DNA from: Azolla caroliniana
Lineage: Eukaryota > Polypodiophyta
NCBI GenBank assembly: GCA_043228905.1
Contig: JBHGNT010000013.1
Location: forward strand, 11,780,001-11,844,000
Direction of reading: 5' to 3'
Length of the DNA stretch: 64,000 nt
Shown: one piece after another, positions 12,297 to 27,200 of the stretch
Position numbering within the stretch: position 1 is the first letter of the stretch
How the letters are laid out: each line of letters opens with the position of its first letter
The notes under the pieces: model-generated
What the model was told of the DNA's origin: nothing
Seen by the model: only the letters and a program-made list of their open reading frames with translations
Database searches by the model: none
Made by a program: the position numbers and the translations under genes

Positions 12297-15200
12297 TTAT
12301 GTGAGGTCATCTTCACCTTCCGAAATTGAGGAGACAATATCCCCTGTCGGCAACTTATTTGCAAGTCTTACAATCTGCAAACATTCAAACAAAATAGAAC
12401 ATTTCATTGAGCTGAGCCTCTAGCATATGCCATGTTTTGATTATTCTATAGGCAGCATCTGAATTTAAACATGTTCCATCCATCAAAGTGGTTTTTGATT
12501 ATCAACTTTAAAGGCATAGAAGGGAAGGCGTTACAGGGCACCTGCACCATTTGAAGGATTCCATTGGCTAAAAACAACATTTGTGATAATACCTAAAAGG
12601 AGACCTATAGCAGAGATGTTTCTTATTTTGTAATGGAAGTTCCTTTCCTATGAAGTTGTAATCAACTCATAGTATCAAACAAAAGAAAATGAAGGGGTCA
12701 TTTCTAAGCTGTGGATGGTGGTATATTGGTCACATGCACAGAATACCTACGAGTTAAAGAAGTGTTATCCATGCAATTTTCAGTCAGAAGTTACCATTGG
12801 CCTCATTTCCAGCAGATGTCATGATCACAGTTCATCATACATGAAAAAAAAGTGCAGAAACTTCCAGCATATTGAATAGATAAAAAAACTTTAAACTACA
12901 AAAGTAACAACGGAAATCACACAACATACACCCCCCATCTTTGAAGTACTTACTATTTCTCAATTGCAATATGGTTGTCAGGTAATGAACTGTGCAACAA
13001 TGCTCATCATGTTGATTATTGTTTAGAACATAAGATTTTACAGTAGGTTAGGTAACCTTTTTTTATCATTTAATTACAACTAACTAGAAATGGCTAAATT
13101 ATTATACCATGTGATCCAGGTGAGGGATGAGGCTGCTAGATTTGACAACATATTTGATTCCTTCAACATCACCTTCTCTGTATGCTTTCAACAGCTTATA
13201 AGCACATGAACCATGCTCATTGTTATTGAATGCATCAATCCTGTTGTTCAAAAATGCACACGAATTGTAATCACCCTGATTTGTGAATGAGATGAAATAT
13301 CTTAAAACCTGTACAAAATGGAAGTAAATAGCATGACTTACTCAGAACAATCATTGTAGCATTGGTCTGCTTGCTTCAAATCATGAGCATATAGATACAC
13401 GATGATGGCACTCAAATAGGCCTAAATGTAGAATCCATTAGTTCTAGAAAATCCAACCGAACTTTGCATGCAACAGTATGGCACTCATAATGTGGCACAA
13501 CCTTGCACTGGCTATGAACAGCTTTTGACTTATCAGCAGCGAGTCCCCACCTTAGTAGCACGCTTGCTGCATCCGAAAACCTGCATTTATAAGACAAACC
13601 AACATTTCTATATTATATACTCTAGTAAAAAAAAGTAATATCATCTTTCATAAATGTTGCATTTATTATGATGAAGCATAAATGAAAAAGAAAGAGAAGG
13701 ATTGGGATGATTCAATCATAGCTTCATGAAAAAGCATGATCTTTTTCAGATTTGAAACATTCTTACAAAAAGAGAAATCATGACCCATGAAACATCCCCA
13801 GTGTACATGCATCCTTGTGCTCGCATGCTGCAATAGCATTGAACCCGTGGTTTTTGCATCATAAATCACCAGTGAATTGGAAGATTCGAAAGGAATTTGT
13901 GATCGATTTGAAATGAATTCCATACACCTTGGTAGAACAGTTGAATTTGCACATGGGACTCCAAGTGCAAAAACACCAGTGAAAAAATCAAACATTCAAG
14001 ACGAATGCAAAATACAATCAACAAAGGTAGACCAGTGGCAGAAAGAAATTGAAACACAACCCTTTCCTACCCCCACATGGTAATGATCAGGAAGTCCCAG
14101 TTATGAGGCTTCCTTCCTGTAGCACTAAATTAACAGCATGCGTTGAGATGTAGACAGAGTTATTGCATACATAGCAACCAAACAACAAATCTTTTCAAAC
14201 ATTATCAGGCACACACCTTTTTTAAATGACTGGTCAGAAACCTCATAGAAAGTGGAAAAAAACAAATTTGTACATGTCAGATTAGAAACATTTAAATCAT
14301 AAAGCATAAAATGATCGTCACAGGAAAAACCTAAATAGCCAATATGGATCCAATGCTGATTGCACAAAACAGTACAAATTGTCCACAGAGCACAGAATCA
14401 GAAGCATGCAAAAAGATGGTGAAGGGCTCAATATCCTGTTGTACAAAACCAAAGATCTAGAGGAACTTTGGAAGCTGATGTGGAGGAAAATAATTATGTA
14501 CACATTTTCCTGCAGGGAATGTGTAATTCCAGAAAAATAAGAGATTTAATCCGACAATATAATTCAGCATAAATATAGGATATAAAGAGAACATCATTTT
14601 AGAAATTACTAAGTTAGGCCCTCCTGAACATCAATCATGCACTTGAATGAAGGACTAGTTAGTGTGAGGCCCGTGCATGGACTACTCTGTAATTGGAGTG
14701 AACTAGGAAACGGAATAACTTTATAACGGGCAGATCATCAATGTGGCATGACCTCCCCCCTGTGTGTATAAAGTCCTTTGGTAAAGCCTTGAAAGCCAGA
14801 AACATTGAATATTTTAATTAATCACTGTTGTCAAGACACTATCTTCTCTCTTTTGTGTGTGCTAATCAGGTCATACTGGTTTGCTAAGATATTGTTGAGT
14901 GATCTAACCTTACTCCATCTGTTCTAAATGAGCACATTGTTTTCATTGTTAGTGGACGATTAATGACGGTCTGTGCGTGCATCCCTTTCTCAATTTGTGT
15001 GTGATTCTCCTTGGGGATACAGCCCCTGCTACCCTGCATGCTCGGGTAGCCATTCCCTGCTTACAGCATGTTTTCAAATTGGGTGATTGAAAACAAGTGC
15101 AACCCCCTTTATCAGTGTGGAAAGGCTAGCTTCCACCACCATCACCTTCGTGTATCAGAGTTATTAGGTGATTGCCAAGATCTGGGTGCTCGAAAACGAG

Positions 15201-18200
15201 TGCAACACCCCTACCAACAACAACCCTTTTTGTCACTGTGGAAATGCTAGCTTCAGCTCCAAGTATCAGAGCTATTAGGTAATTCCCTTATCCGTCATCA
15301 GTAAGAGGAGCTCTACAGTCAGCGTATACCCCTACTGAGCCCCCCAAGATTAACACTAGCTACGCGATGCATAGTTAGGCCATAGCCTGCACGCGTAGTT
15401 GATATCAGTCACTAGAGCACCTCTGCCTTGACCACTGACGAATCATATCACCTGATCCCACAAGTGTCCGTTCACATCTAGAGAGCGTTCAAAGCTGGTA
15501 CATGACATTTCACATCCCAACATTCCATTCCAATTTTCCTACACATTCCAGCCACACTGCAGCGGATGAGGTGCATCTGAGCACTATGGCAAGCAAGTTC
15601 AACCATAACTGACGATTACTGGTCCATTCAACTATGCGACAAAAACTGGCATGGAGAATACAAGCCTCCGTTTGCCAAAGTTATTGGGATACCCAACTCT
15701 CCAAATGCAATGCAGATGCCACCTAGTTCTCCATCTTTCTAGCTCATCACTGCTGAGAACATGCTGTTCAGCAAGAGAAAGTACTGGCACAACAACAGCA
15801 ACAATACAGGGGAGCAAGTCACCTCCTTCCTGATAATATGACAGGCCAACCACCTGTCACAACAGCGAACCATAGCAGAAGTCAACAGCTCAAACATCAC
15901 CGAATTCTGGTTGTCCCTCAACGGAAAAATTGTCAGCTGGTACAACTGATTTCCCCCTAAACACTTACAATGTTTGGTGATGTCCGTGAGCTTCCTTCAC
16001 ATGACCCACCGGGAACTCCCTCACCAAACCCCTCTGCTGTCCACTGTACTAATTGCCTAAATTCGGGCCTTTTGGGCACAACCTGCTCATTGGGCATTCA
16101 GTGCACAATCTGCCACACTCACTCACCCACTATGGAACGCTGCTCACTAGAACAGATATCCATTCCCTGTCTCAGCAGTGGTCCTCCATTTAGCCAATGA
16201 AGGTGCCAAATTGAACTTACAACAGTTAAGGGTTTACAGGATTTACGGTTTAGCTCTGTCCCATGGTGACTTCCTTAACACCAATAGTTAGCCAGCTGGA
16301 CTCATACATCTGATCTGGTTAACCTCAACCTTGCACCAGATCCCTGGCTGAGCTCATGAGAGCCTATGACACTCTCCAACGAGAGATAGCAGCATCTCAA
16401 TATATTCAAGAGACCACACTTGAAGAAGTCAAGCTTGGGAGAAAGGAGAACCCATGTCACATGAAGATTGCTGGGAACTTGCTGCCCCTTCCGCCAAGAT
16501 TTGATTGATCCGGTCAGAGTACTTACAAGAACAAAGCCATGCCAGACCTCAATCCCCCACTTTTACCAACATTCCATCCACCCTAAGAAGAATATGGCCC
16601 CAGTTCAACAACACCAATAATAGCTAAACTCCAACTAGACAGCACGTTGTTGCGATGATGCGCGTGTGTGTGCTACTCGAGCAAGACCATGGGGGTCTTG
16701 GACCAGGGAGTTGAAAAGATGGGAGAAACTACTAGTCGAAGGCTCTAGGTGAACAAACTAACTGAATGGACTAGTCGAATGCTCGCGCTAGTCGTAGATT
16801 CAACCTTACTCAAAAGTTTGGTCTAGTCGACGATTCAACTAGTTGAAGAAGCTACTCGACAGCTCCTTAGTTGAAGAGAGCATTTGTCGAAGAAAGCCCT
16901 TGTCGAAGGATCTTGAGACACGAATATTCGGGCGCAAGAGTATACAACAGATCTTTACAAATTTAGGTTTACAATGATTGGAGATAGAATACCACAATTT
17001 TGGTGGTTTTTACAAAATGGTCATACAATTTGAGCACAAACGAAAACGAAACGAATGAAAGGGAGCTATGCAGTTTCCAGTGAAGGTGAGTCCAGTGAGC
17101 CATCGGGATTGCGACTACCACCGTTGGCTACATTGCTCGGATGAGGGTGTAGTGTTCCCATTGTTGGGGTAAAGGCCCAAATGACCCCTTATAGTGTGTA
17201 AATGTGTATAGGCCTATTTATAGAGGCCAAAAGTCACTAATAACTTTTTCGTTATTTTTGGGCCAAGTTCAGTTTGAGCTTGGCCAACCCTAAATGGGTC
17301 ATTAAAACATATGTTGAAAACTTTTGGATCTCACATAAAAGGTGAGCTCCTCCAACTACTGCTCTCTCTCTATCTTTTCTATCATAGCTCCACTATTCCA
17401 TCTAAAGAGCCTATACTAGGGTGAATCCTGAGTATTCCTCAGCCCTATTGACATCATTCCTAACCCTTACAACTGGTATCAAAGCGGGTTTAGGGTTTCA
17501 GAATTTCTGTGTAGGTGCTGTAGAGCAAAGAAAAAGTGTTCAGACCTCTTTATTGTGTAGCTATGGCATCATCCTCCTCAAATGTGAAGAACCTATTTGA
17601 GATTCGACGATTTGAGGGAACAGGTTTTGACTTGTGGAAGGAGAGAAGGCAAGGAATTCTTTTTTTGAAGGATTGTGATAGGGCATTGGAGGCAAAAAAA
17701 ACAGAGAACATGTCAGAAGATGCATGGCGGATTTTAAACAAAAAGGCTGTCATATATATTAAGATGGCTGTTTCTGATGAGATTTTGGTAGATCTCAAAG
17801 GGATGGTATCTGCTTCTGAAAAATGGGCAAAGCTGAAGGCTACATATGAAAACAATATGCCTGTTAATCAAGTACACCTAATGCGAAAGCCAAGAGTGCA
17901 GTTGGACACTTGTCCTTGTTTACAGGTACCTTATCACAGCTACGGGACTCAAGAATGGCTCCTTTTGATGACAAGCTCAAAGCCATTTTCCTACCAATGA
18001 CACTACTTGACTCATGGGAGACATTGGTGGTCTCATTGTCAATTTCCACATCATGGATTTTCCAGGCATGTCATGTGTTGGCAGTCTTGTAGGGGACATG
18101 TAATTCCAGGTAAATAGGAGATGCAATCCAATAATATAATTCAACATAACTATAGGATATAAAGAGAAGGGCATTTAAAGAATTGATAAGTTTGGCCCTC

Positions 18201-21200
18201 TTGAAAAATCGTGTACTTTAAAGAGGAACTAGTTACTGTAGAACTATTCATGGACCGCTATGTAATTGATGTGAAGTAAGAACAGGAATTACTTTATGAT
18301 GGGCAGGCCAACAATGTTGCCTACCCTTCTGCCTTGCATCATAAAGTTCTCTTATAATGCCTTGTAAGGAGGAGAAGAGTTAAATATTTTGATTCATCTT
18401 ACTTTTATGAGTGCTAATCGGGTAATATTGGTCTGCTAAGATACTATTGAGACTTCTACCATCTCTCCATCTATTCTGAGTATTGAGCATTGTTCTCCTC
18501 GAACGGGTGCCTTTATTGCCCTGTATGATTCTCCTCGAATATATAGCCCTTGCTATCCCCCAAATGCAGGTAGCCATTCCCTGTTTAGGGGCTGATTTCT
18601 GTCTGGGTGCCATAAATCGAGTGCAACACTCCACAAGAAAACGTCAACCCCCAGTCATAACTGACTCAAAGACCTACTCCCCACCATCTCAGCTCCAAGT
18701 ATCAGAGCTATTAAGTACTCAAACATATCTGTGCTTGGAGGGCAGTGCTCTACCATCTGTGACCACACCTACATAACCTCACGACATTAACACACATACA
18801 CGCACATGTACATATATATGCATACACATTTATACAAGAACAAACACAGATATTTTATTTCCTAAATAGGCAACTGAATAATTCACCTACAAAGCAATAA
18901 CAAGGTGAAAGAGCAATTCTTTTACCTCTCACTTTTCAGATAAAGACTCATTGCAGCTCTGTATGTATCAAATGCCATTTGCTCCTTTCCTTCCTCTTCA
19001 AGGATGCCACAAGAGTCCATATACAACCGTAGGGCATCATCTGGCTTCACATCCTCTAAAGCCCTGTTCAATATGCAAAAGCAAATTTGATGTCAAACAT
19101 TCAATATAAACATAGTTGAAAACTTGCCAATAATTAGCTATGCATCACTGCCAAATAATCTCACCTAGCACCCTTTGCAAGAGCATCTGCACTTGGCTGT
19201 GGCATTCCACATTCTATATAGAGTTCAGAAGCTCTCTTGTATAAATCTAAGACCTCTTCAAATCTACTAAGATCTTTTGCAAGTGCTCCTGCTGCCTCCA
19301 AATTCTTAGCTGCCTGCCAGGGTCTATGGTGGAGTGAAGGACATTCAATCACATGCCATTTTAATCTTGCAAATCAGTCACAATCATTTAATAGAACAGA
19401 CACTCAATATATACATGGACCTGATACTATGAATGAGACAAATGCAGAAAAATCCAACGTAAACCAAAACCTGATCTAACCTAATAGTTCTGATAGCAAT
19501 TGATGAATAGCCTTTGGAAGAGCACATATAGTGAAATGAATAAGTGATCATAAATAAGGATACGAAGAAAGCCTTTCTTGACCCTCTGCAGCTCTTTCAT
19601 AGGCCTCCTTTGCTTTTTCAAGTTTCTTTGCGAGTTTGAAGGAAATAGCTGAAAGAAAACATCGAATCAAACAAAATGTTTTACTATAGATATGTGTCAT
19701 GTTGATAACAGGTTACCTGCTTGCTCATAAAGAGCTGTTGCTGCATTCCAGTCAGTAGACCATTTGAAAAAGGATAACTTGGTCCTGAAATGACAATATT
19801 ATACTTGATCATGAATGTTCGTTTTGTAATCCTATTAAAGGTTTGAATAAAAATCAAAACTTAATAGCATCAAGATCATGGTCAGGAATAAAAGTTACAA
19901 AAGTTAAGAAACCCTTAAAATACTTTGAGCCCTTTGACTAAAAACAATGTCTGAGTTTGCTGAAATCCTCAATTACTACTGGCAGATTTCTACTCTAAAA
20001 TTGAGTTGGATGTATCTACATCTTAAGGTTCAAACTTTCAAAAGTCGACTTCCAGAATTGCAAGTGTCAGTTACAGCAACATATGCACATATTAATACTG
20101 ATCTCAAAAATCCAAATATTTGTGGAATTTTAATTCCAAACATCTCAAAATTAAACCTGAAAGTGAATTTTCTAATATTGCAAGTAAAAACATTGATGGA
20201 CATACATTGTTAAAGCTTTATCCTAATGTAAGCAAAAGATAAGGAAATATAAGAGAGGAAAACAGAGAAAACAAGGTGCCGATCCACCCGACCACCCCCG
20301 AGCGAAGGGATCGAGACTAACTCGAGCCTCGATCGGCATCCCATACCACTGCCGTGGCATCGAGTCATACCTGGTATTGGTGCACACGCTACAAGAGTTG
20401 ATCACCACAAGATCACAGTCTCGACATAGTCGATGATCTATCAAATGAGGGTAGCTAGGCCTCATATTTATAGCCAGATCTAAGGCCCCCAGGCAAGTTC
20501 ACACTTGGCCTTAATGGGTTGTCTCAATCTCTAGGATTAAAAGTAATCCTCCCTTCTTTACACTCTCGATTAACCCTCACAAGTTATCCTCGTGTATAGA
20601 ATACTACGATACAAATTACCACAAGATATTATATGGTCATGCCCGTAATATACTCTCCCTCTCTAAAACATTGCACTGTTGCAATGAAAAGTTAGGGTAG
20701 GTAGTTGTAAGAGTATTTTCTCATTCCCATGTAGCATCTCTTATAGACTTATCCATTCATTTAATTTTAAATTCTCGAATTATTTTAGAACGCAAATGTT
20801 TCGTTTTAACATTGAGAATTCTCTTTGGTACATGTGGTTTAGAAGCTAAAACTTCAGAAGTAACCAACGTTTTAGTTGTAACTGTATTGTAACCAAAACC
20901 ACGCGATTCTTTTAGATGACTTACATGAAAAACTGGATGAATTTCGACACCATTAGGAAGAGCAAGACAATAGGCTGATAAACCAATGCGTTTGAGGACT
21001 GTAAAAGGTCCACAAAACGGTGGGGCTAACTTAGCACACTTACCTGTAGACAATGTTTTAGAATTGTGAGGTACACGTAGAAATACCTTCTATCCAGGGT
21101 TGAATACATGAGGTTGCCTATTATGGTCAGCATAAATACGCACTCTATCTTGAGCAATTTTTATATTATCTCTTACAATATACAACATATCTTGCATATC

Positions 21201-24200
21201 CCTTAGAAAGTTTTGCATACTTCGCAACTCATCATGATGTATATTAATATCTGTTAGGAATCGACCGGCCACAACCGGTTGTACGTTCGTATTCATGTGC
21301 AGAAACCAACTCACGATTACAGAGGCAACTGCCTCGTTCTAACTTTACAATAATGATCAACTACTACTTACTAAAGTTTGCTCTAGTTGCTAATAAACAA
21401 AACCAACTTTCTGGCTATTTACAAGTATAGCCCACAAGGGGCATTTTAGACTATTTACAATTATAGTCTTCCGAAACGATTTCGGGTTCGGCCTCGGCCA
21501 AGATACTCACCAAACACGATACTTCTCTTCCCATCCGGAGGGACATGTTTCCCAACAAACTCCCCCTTCACTCCGGCATGGGGTACTTCACCAAACTAAC
21601 CCTCTATCGGCACGCGTTTAGCTTTTCGGTTGACAGCACCTTCGTCAGCATATCTGATCCATTTTCGACCGTGTGGATCTTCACTATAGCAAACTCCTTT
21701 TCTTCTACTCGCTCTCGGAGCCAATGCTATCTTCTCTGGATGTGTATGGTCCTCGAGTGGTAGGTGGCATTTTTCACAGGGTGGATGGCACTTTGGTTAT
21801 CGCAATGGAGTTGGAATTCCTCCTGCCGAATTCCCGTCTCATCGATAAACTCCTTCATCCATATGATTTCCTTGCCGGCTTTCACTGCGGCCATATATTC
21901 GGCTTCTGTGGTCGACAGCACCACGGCCTTCTGCAGCCTCGACTGCCACGAAATTGCTCCCCCGGCATAAGTCATTATGTACCCGGACATGGATCGGCTG
22001 GTATCCACATCAGCCGACATGTCCGAGTCAGTATACCCTTCCAATGTGGGGTTACCTGAACCGAAACGAAGACACACGTTCGAGATGCCTTTTAGGTACC
22101 GAAGTATCCACTTCACGGCAGCCCAATCCTCACTTCCGGGGTTGCTCATATATCGGCTAACCACGCCGACTGCGTATCCTATGTCCGGCCTAGTACATAC
22201 CATCGCGTACATCAGGCTTCCAACTGCCGAGGCATAAGGAACTTTTGACATCTCGGTCTTCTCGGTTTTCGATTTCGGACATTGTTCTTTGCTTAGCTTG
22301 CAGTTCGTTAGCAGCGTCGAGCCGACCGGTTTCACGCTTTCCACGCCGAATCTCTGGAGCACCTTTGTCACGTGTTTTTCTTGTGACAGCCACAACAATT
22401 TCTTTGTTTGATCCCGAACAATATGCATCCCTAGGATTTGCTTTGCCGGACCCATGTCCTTCATCGAGAACGATCTGCTCAAAGCCTTCTTCAGGACTTG
22501 GATCTTCGTATGGTCCCGTCCGACAATCAGCATGTCGTCCACGTACAACAGGAGGATGAGGAAATCTCCTCCGTCGAATTTCTTCACAAATACGCAATGA
22601 TCGGCCTACGTTTTGTAGTACCCGTTGTCGGTCATGAAGGATTCAAATTTTCGGTACCATTGCTGAGGTGCTTGCTTCAACCCGTACAAGCTCTTCCTTA
22701 ATCAGCATACCAGGTTCTCTTTACCTTTCTCCACAAATCCTTCCTGCTTGTGCATATAGATCTCCTCTTTGAGATCACCGTGCAGAAACGTCGTATTGAC
22801 ATCCAATTGCTCGACTTCGAGATCCATGTTGGCCGCGATGCTCAGCACGGTTCGGATTGACGTCATCTTTACGACTAGGGCAAATATTTCGTTGAAATCG
22901 ACACCCTTCTTCTGCTGAAAGCCTTTCACAACGATTCGTGCTTTGTACCTGGGTGGATTCCCGCCTTCTCCCATTTTCAACTTGTATACCCATTTATTCC
23001 AAAGTGCCTTCTTTCCTCTTGGCAATTCGTCAGTTCATATGTGTGGTTCTCATGCAAGGAATCCATCTCCTCTTGCATGGCACTCAACCACTTTCGGTTG
23101 TGGGTATCTTCCTTAGCTTCTTCAAAGCTTTCCGACTCCCCCTCATCGCTTAGCAGTACACGCTCTTCATCGGTTAGGGGTATCTTCAGCCTCCATTCGG
23201 CACGGTCGGTTCTTCTTCGACTTCTTCGTCCGAGTCGAATTCAGTTCCTTGTTCGGCCGTTTCCCCTCGTTCTTCAGTCAGTTTATGATTTTGACCAGTA
23301 TTAAATCGGTCGACTGGCTCGGCATCGGCTTCTACTCGATTCGGCCGAGTGTCAACTTGGTTTGATTCGGTAGTTGGAGACTTATTCTCAATCTCCCAGT
23401 CAACTATTGTCTTTTCCTCCATGAAGACAATGTTGTAGCTCCTAATCACTTTCTTCTCGGCTAAGTCCCATAGCCGATAGCCAAATTCATCATTGCCGTA
23501 GCCGAGAAATATACCTAGCTGAGATTTCGGGTCTAGTTTTCCCCTTTGGTCTTTTGCCACATGCACATAGGCAAGACCGCCGAACACCCTCAGATGTCGG
23601 TACGAAACGTCTTTGCCGCTCCACACCCTTTGTGGGATATCACCATCCAGGGGGTGATCAGTTTATCACGTACGTTGCCATCATCAGCGCCTCAACCCGG
23701 AACATCTTCGGTAACTTAGCATGTGCAAGCATACTTCGAACCCTTTCCATTACGGTCCGGTTCATTCTCTCGGCCAGCCCATTAAGCTCTGGCACCTTCG
23801 GCACGGTATACTCGAGCCGGATTCCTTGATTTTGGCAATATTCTTTGAATGGTCCACGGTACTCTTTACCATTGTCCGCTCGGACTGCCTTCAATTTTCG
23901 GCCGGTTTCTCTCTCGGCCCTCGCTTGGAACTCTTTGAAGACGGATAACACTTGATCCTTCGTCTTTAACACGGAAGCCCACAACTTCCAGCTATAGTCA
24001 TCAATGAAGGTCATGAAATACTGTGAACCACCATGCGACTTCGTGTCCACATAGCACACGTCCGTATGCACGAGTTCCAATGGCATTTTCTTCCTCATCG
24101 GGGGCTTTGCTCGGAAGGATGTTCGATTTTGCTATGCAATTAGTGCACTTCTCAAGTTGCACATTCTTCACCTCCGGAATGAGATTGTCCTCAGCAAGCT

Positions 24201-27200
24201 TTCGCATCCCCTTCTAGCTCATATGGCACAACCTCATGTGCCACTGTTCACCGACCGTCTCGGCTGCAACGTTTGCTTCCCCTCAGCATATTCGAGCAGT
24301 CATTATGTACAGTGTGTTGGTTTTCCAAGCTCGAGCCACGATCAGACTTCCCTTGCAGAACTTCATGACACCGTTCCGGATGCTACCCGTGTAGCCTTCA
24401 TCATCTAGCCGACCGGCTGATATTAAGTTCAATCGAACCTCCGGAATGTGTCGTACATCTCTCAACACGAGTTTGCACCCAGTTGAGGTTTCCAAACACA
24501 CATCTCCAATGCCGACGATTCAACATACTCCTTCATTTCCCATCTTTACAGATCCGAGATCTCCGGCTCTGTAGGATGAGAAGCACTTTCGGTCAAGGGT
24601 TAGGTGAAACGACGCACCCGAATTGACCACCCATGTCGATTCTTCACTTGCGAGATTCACTTCGTTTTGCTCACTAATGAGCAACAACTCCTCACTCGTT
24701 GCGATTGCTGAGGCGTTCTTTCTGTCCGGGATTTTCTTCGGCTCTACACCATTAGCTCCCCCTTTCTCCTTTCGAAAGTGTCGGCAATTTTTCTGGAAGT
24801 GCCTTGGCTTCCCACAATAGAAGCACGTGGGCGTCCCCCTCGACTTCGACTTGGTCCCCGACTTATCTCGGTTCTGGGGACTTCGATTTCGACCTCTTCC
24901 CTGAATCGTGTCACCTTCCCTGACTAAGGCCTTCTGATCGGTATTGGACTCACGGTCCTTCCGGCGAGCTTCTTCATTCAGCAAGCTCGACTTCGCCTGC
25001 TCTAGGGACAGATGCTTCCCTTCCGGCCCGGCGTTGTCCAAAGTGACAACAAGCGTCTCCCAGCTGTCCGGAAGGGATCCCATCAACAATAGTGCTAATA
25101 CCTCGTCGGCCAGAGGTACTTCTAGAGAGGTGGTTTGGTTCATCAACCCTTGGAAGGCATTGATGTGCTCCACCATACTGAAGCCATCCTGATACTGGAG
25201 CCTCACGATTTTTCGAAATACTGAGACTCGGTTCACGACATTCTTGTTTTCGAACATGACGTCGATCTTCTTCCATAGGACGTCTGCTTTTGTTTCTTCA
25301 CCAAAGTTGTTGTATAGACTCATGTCTATAAAACACCTTATATATGCGGCCGCCTTCATATGCAACACTTCTCAAGTCGTTGCATCGATCTTGTCTGGTC
25401 TTTTATCTCCGAACTACACTGGCAGCCAGAGGTCTTTGCACGCGAGTATGTCTCTCATCTTCGACTTCCACACTAAGTAGTTGGAGCTGGTTAGCTTAAA
25501 CATGCCGCCGAACGAGTCTTCCGTTGCTCTGATACCACTTTGTTGGGAATCGACCGGCCACAACCGGTTGTACGTTCGTATTCGTGTGCAGAAACCAAGA
25601 ACTAGCACACAGACGAAAACGTGAAGACACAGAGACACCGACATTTTACGTGGAAAACCCGAAATGGGAAAAACCACGAGGGTCCACAAACCCCGAGAAA
25701 AACAGATCACTATAGTAGAGAGGAAGTACAAATACGGAACTCGGAGGCAACGACCTCGAGTTCTCCTTCGTCTGACAGACAGCTACAGAGTTACACTCTC
25801 ACTCACGGTTAAAGAGGCAACTGCCTCGTTCTAACTTTACAATAATGATCAACTACTGCTTACTAAAGTTTGCCCTAGTTGCTTATAAACAAAAGCAACT
25901 TTCTGGCTATTTACAAGTATAGCCCACAAGGGGCATTTTAGATTATTTACAATTATAGTCTTCCAAAACAATTTTGGTTTTCGATTTCAGTTTTTGATTT
26001 CGGTATTGGCCTCAACCGAGATACTCACCAAACACGGTACTTCTCTTCCTATCCGGAGGGACATGTTTCCCAACAAACTTGGTTTCTGCACACGAATACG
26101 AACGTAGAACCGGTTGTGGTCGGTCGATTCCTAACAATATCAATCAGGGCTCGTGGCTGAAAACCATACAACAACATAAAGGACTATATCCCATCGATGT
26201 ATGTTTGGAGCTATTATAAGCAAACTCCAAAATTGGGAGATAACGTTCCCATTTCGTTGGCTTTGCACCAACGTATGCTTGAAGCATGTCCTCAATAATT
26301 TGATTTACTCATTTTGTTTGTCCATCGGATTGAGGATGATCCGTGGAACTCATGTTCAATGTAGTTTTTAACTTCTTAAAGACTTACGTCCAAAAGTCGG
26401 TAGTAAACTTTGGATCTCGATCACTCATGATATCCATCGGTAACCCATAAAAATGAAATAACTTATCAACGAATTGGTAACCCAATTCAGGAGTTGTTGC
26501 CATGGTTTTGGTAGCAATAAATCTAGCCATTTTAGTTAGTCTATCAACCACAACCCAAATGGCATCATGACCTTTTTGGGTGCGAGGAAAGCTAACAATA
26601 AAGTCCATGGATATATTTTCCTACTTATTGTTGGGAATTTCCGAGGGATGTAAAAGTCCAACAGTTTTAAGTCGCTTGGCTTTGTTAACCTAACACTGGT
26701 GACATTTAGTCACATAGCTATGTATGTCAGGATGCATCTTAGGCCAGTAGAATTGAGGAGATGAGAACGAGTGTGCGATGTATTCCAAGGTACCCTGCTA
26801 AGGGTACATCATGACATTAAAAAAGAATTCTCTTTTTGACCTCAAGCAAATCTGGAACACGAACTTTCCACAAAACGATTTCCATAAAGATAATGGTGCC
26901 ATGATACCAATTGTTAGAGCTTTATCCTAATGTAAGCAAACAATAAGGAAATATAAGATAGGAAAATAGAGAAGAGAAAGAAATAAGGGTGTCGATCCAC
27001 CCACCCACCCCCAAGGGAAAGGATCAAGACGGACTCGAGCCTTGATCGGCGTCCCATACCACTGTCGTGGCATTGAGTCATACCTGCTATTGGTGTGCTC
27101 GCTACAAGTGTTGATCACCACAAGATCAAAGTCTCGATGTACTCGATAATCTATCAAATGAGGGTAGCTAGGCCTCATATTTATAGCCAAATCTAAGACC

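Larger units (their letters stand above)
16648..18092 (+). mobile_element. Cop-0: 5'-end fragment of a Ty1/copia element
   Basis: A probable LTR of about 824 bp (16648-17471, TGTTGCG to CTTACA) is followed by a primer site at 17472-17485 (ACTGGTATCAAAGC, one mismatch to the initiator tRNA-Met complement). A gag fragment follows and stops abruptly at about 18092, where repeat copy 2 begins. No integrase, reverse transcriptase or second LTR is present. Orientation is opposite to the host gene. Confidence 0.7.
21252..26136 (-). mobile_element. Cop-1: degenerate Ty1/copia element with inverted termini, nested in Gyp-1
   Basis: Flanked by the 5-bp duplication ATATC (21247-21251 and 26137-26141). 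The Gyp-1 integrase resumes across it. LTRs are 25541-26075 (5', 535 bp) and 21252-21557 (3', 306 bp, lacking about 230 bp internally). Outside the 5' LTR lies an extra 58-bp inverted copy of the LTR end (26079-26136), so the element begins and ends with a near-perfect inverted repeat. The minus-strand internal region holds all copia domains with frame breaks. Confidence 0.85.

Noticed and set aside
13666-16200. Frames of 60-109 codons in gamma-SNAP intron 5
   Set aside because: No recognisable domain, overlapping on both strands, inside a supported intron.
22245-25480. Plus-strand frames over Cop-1
   Set aside because: They are antisense shadows of copia pol, which is recognisable on the minus strand.
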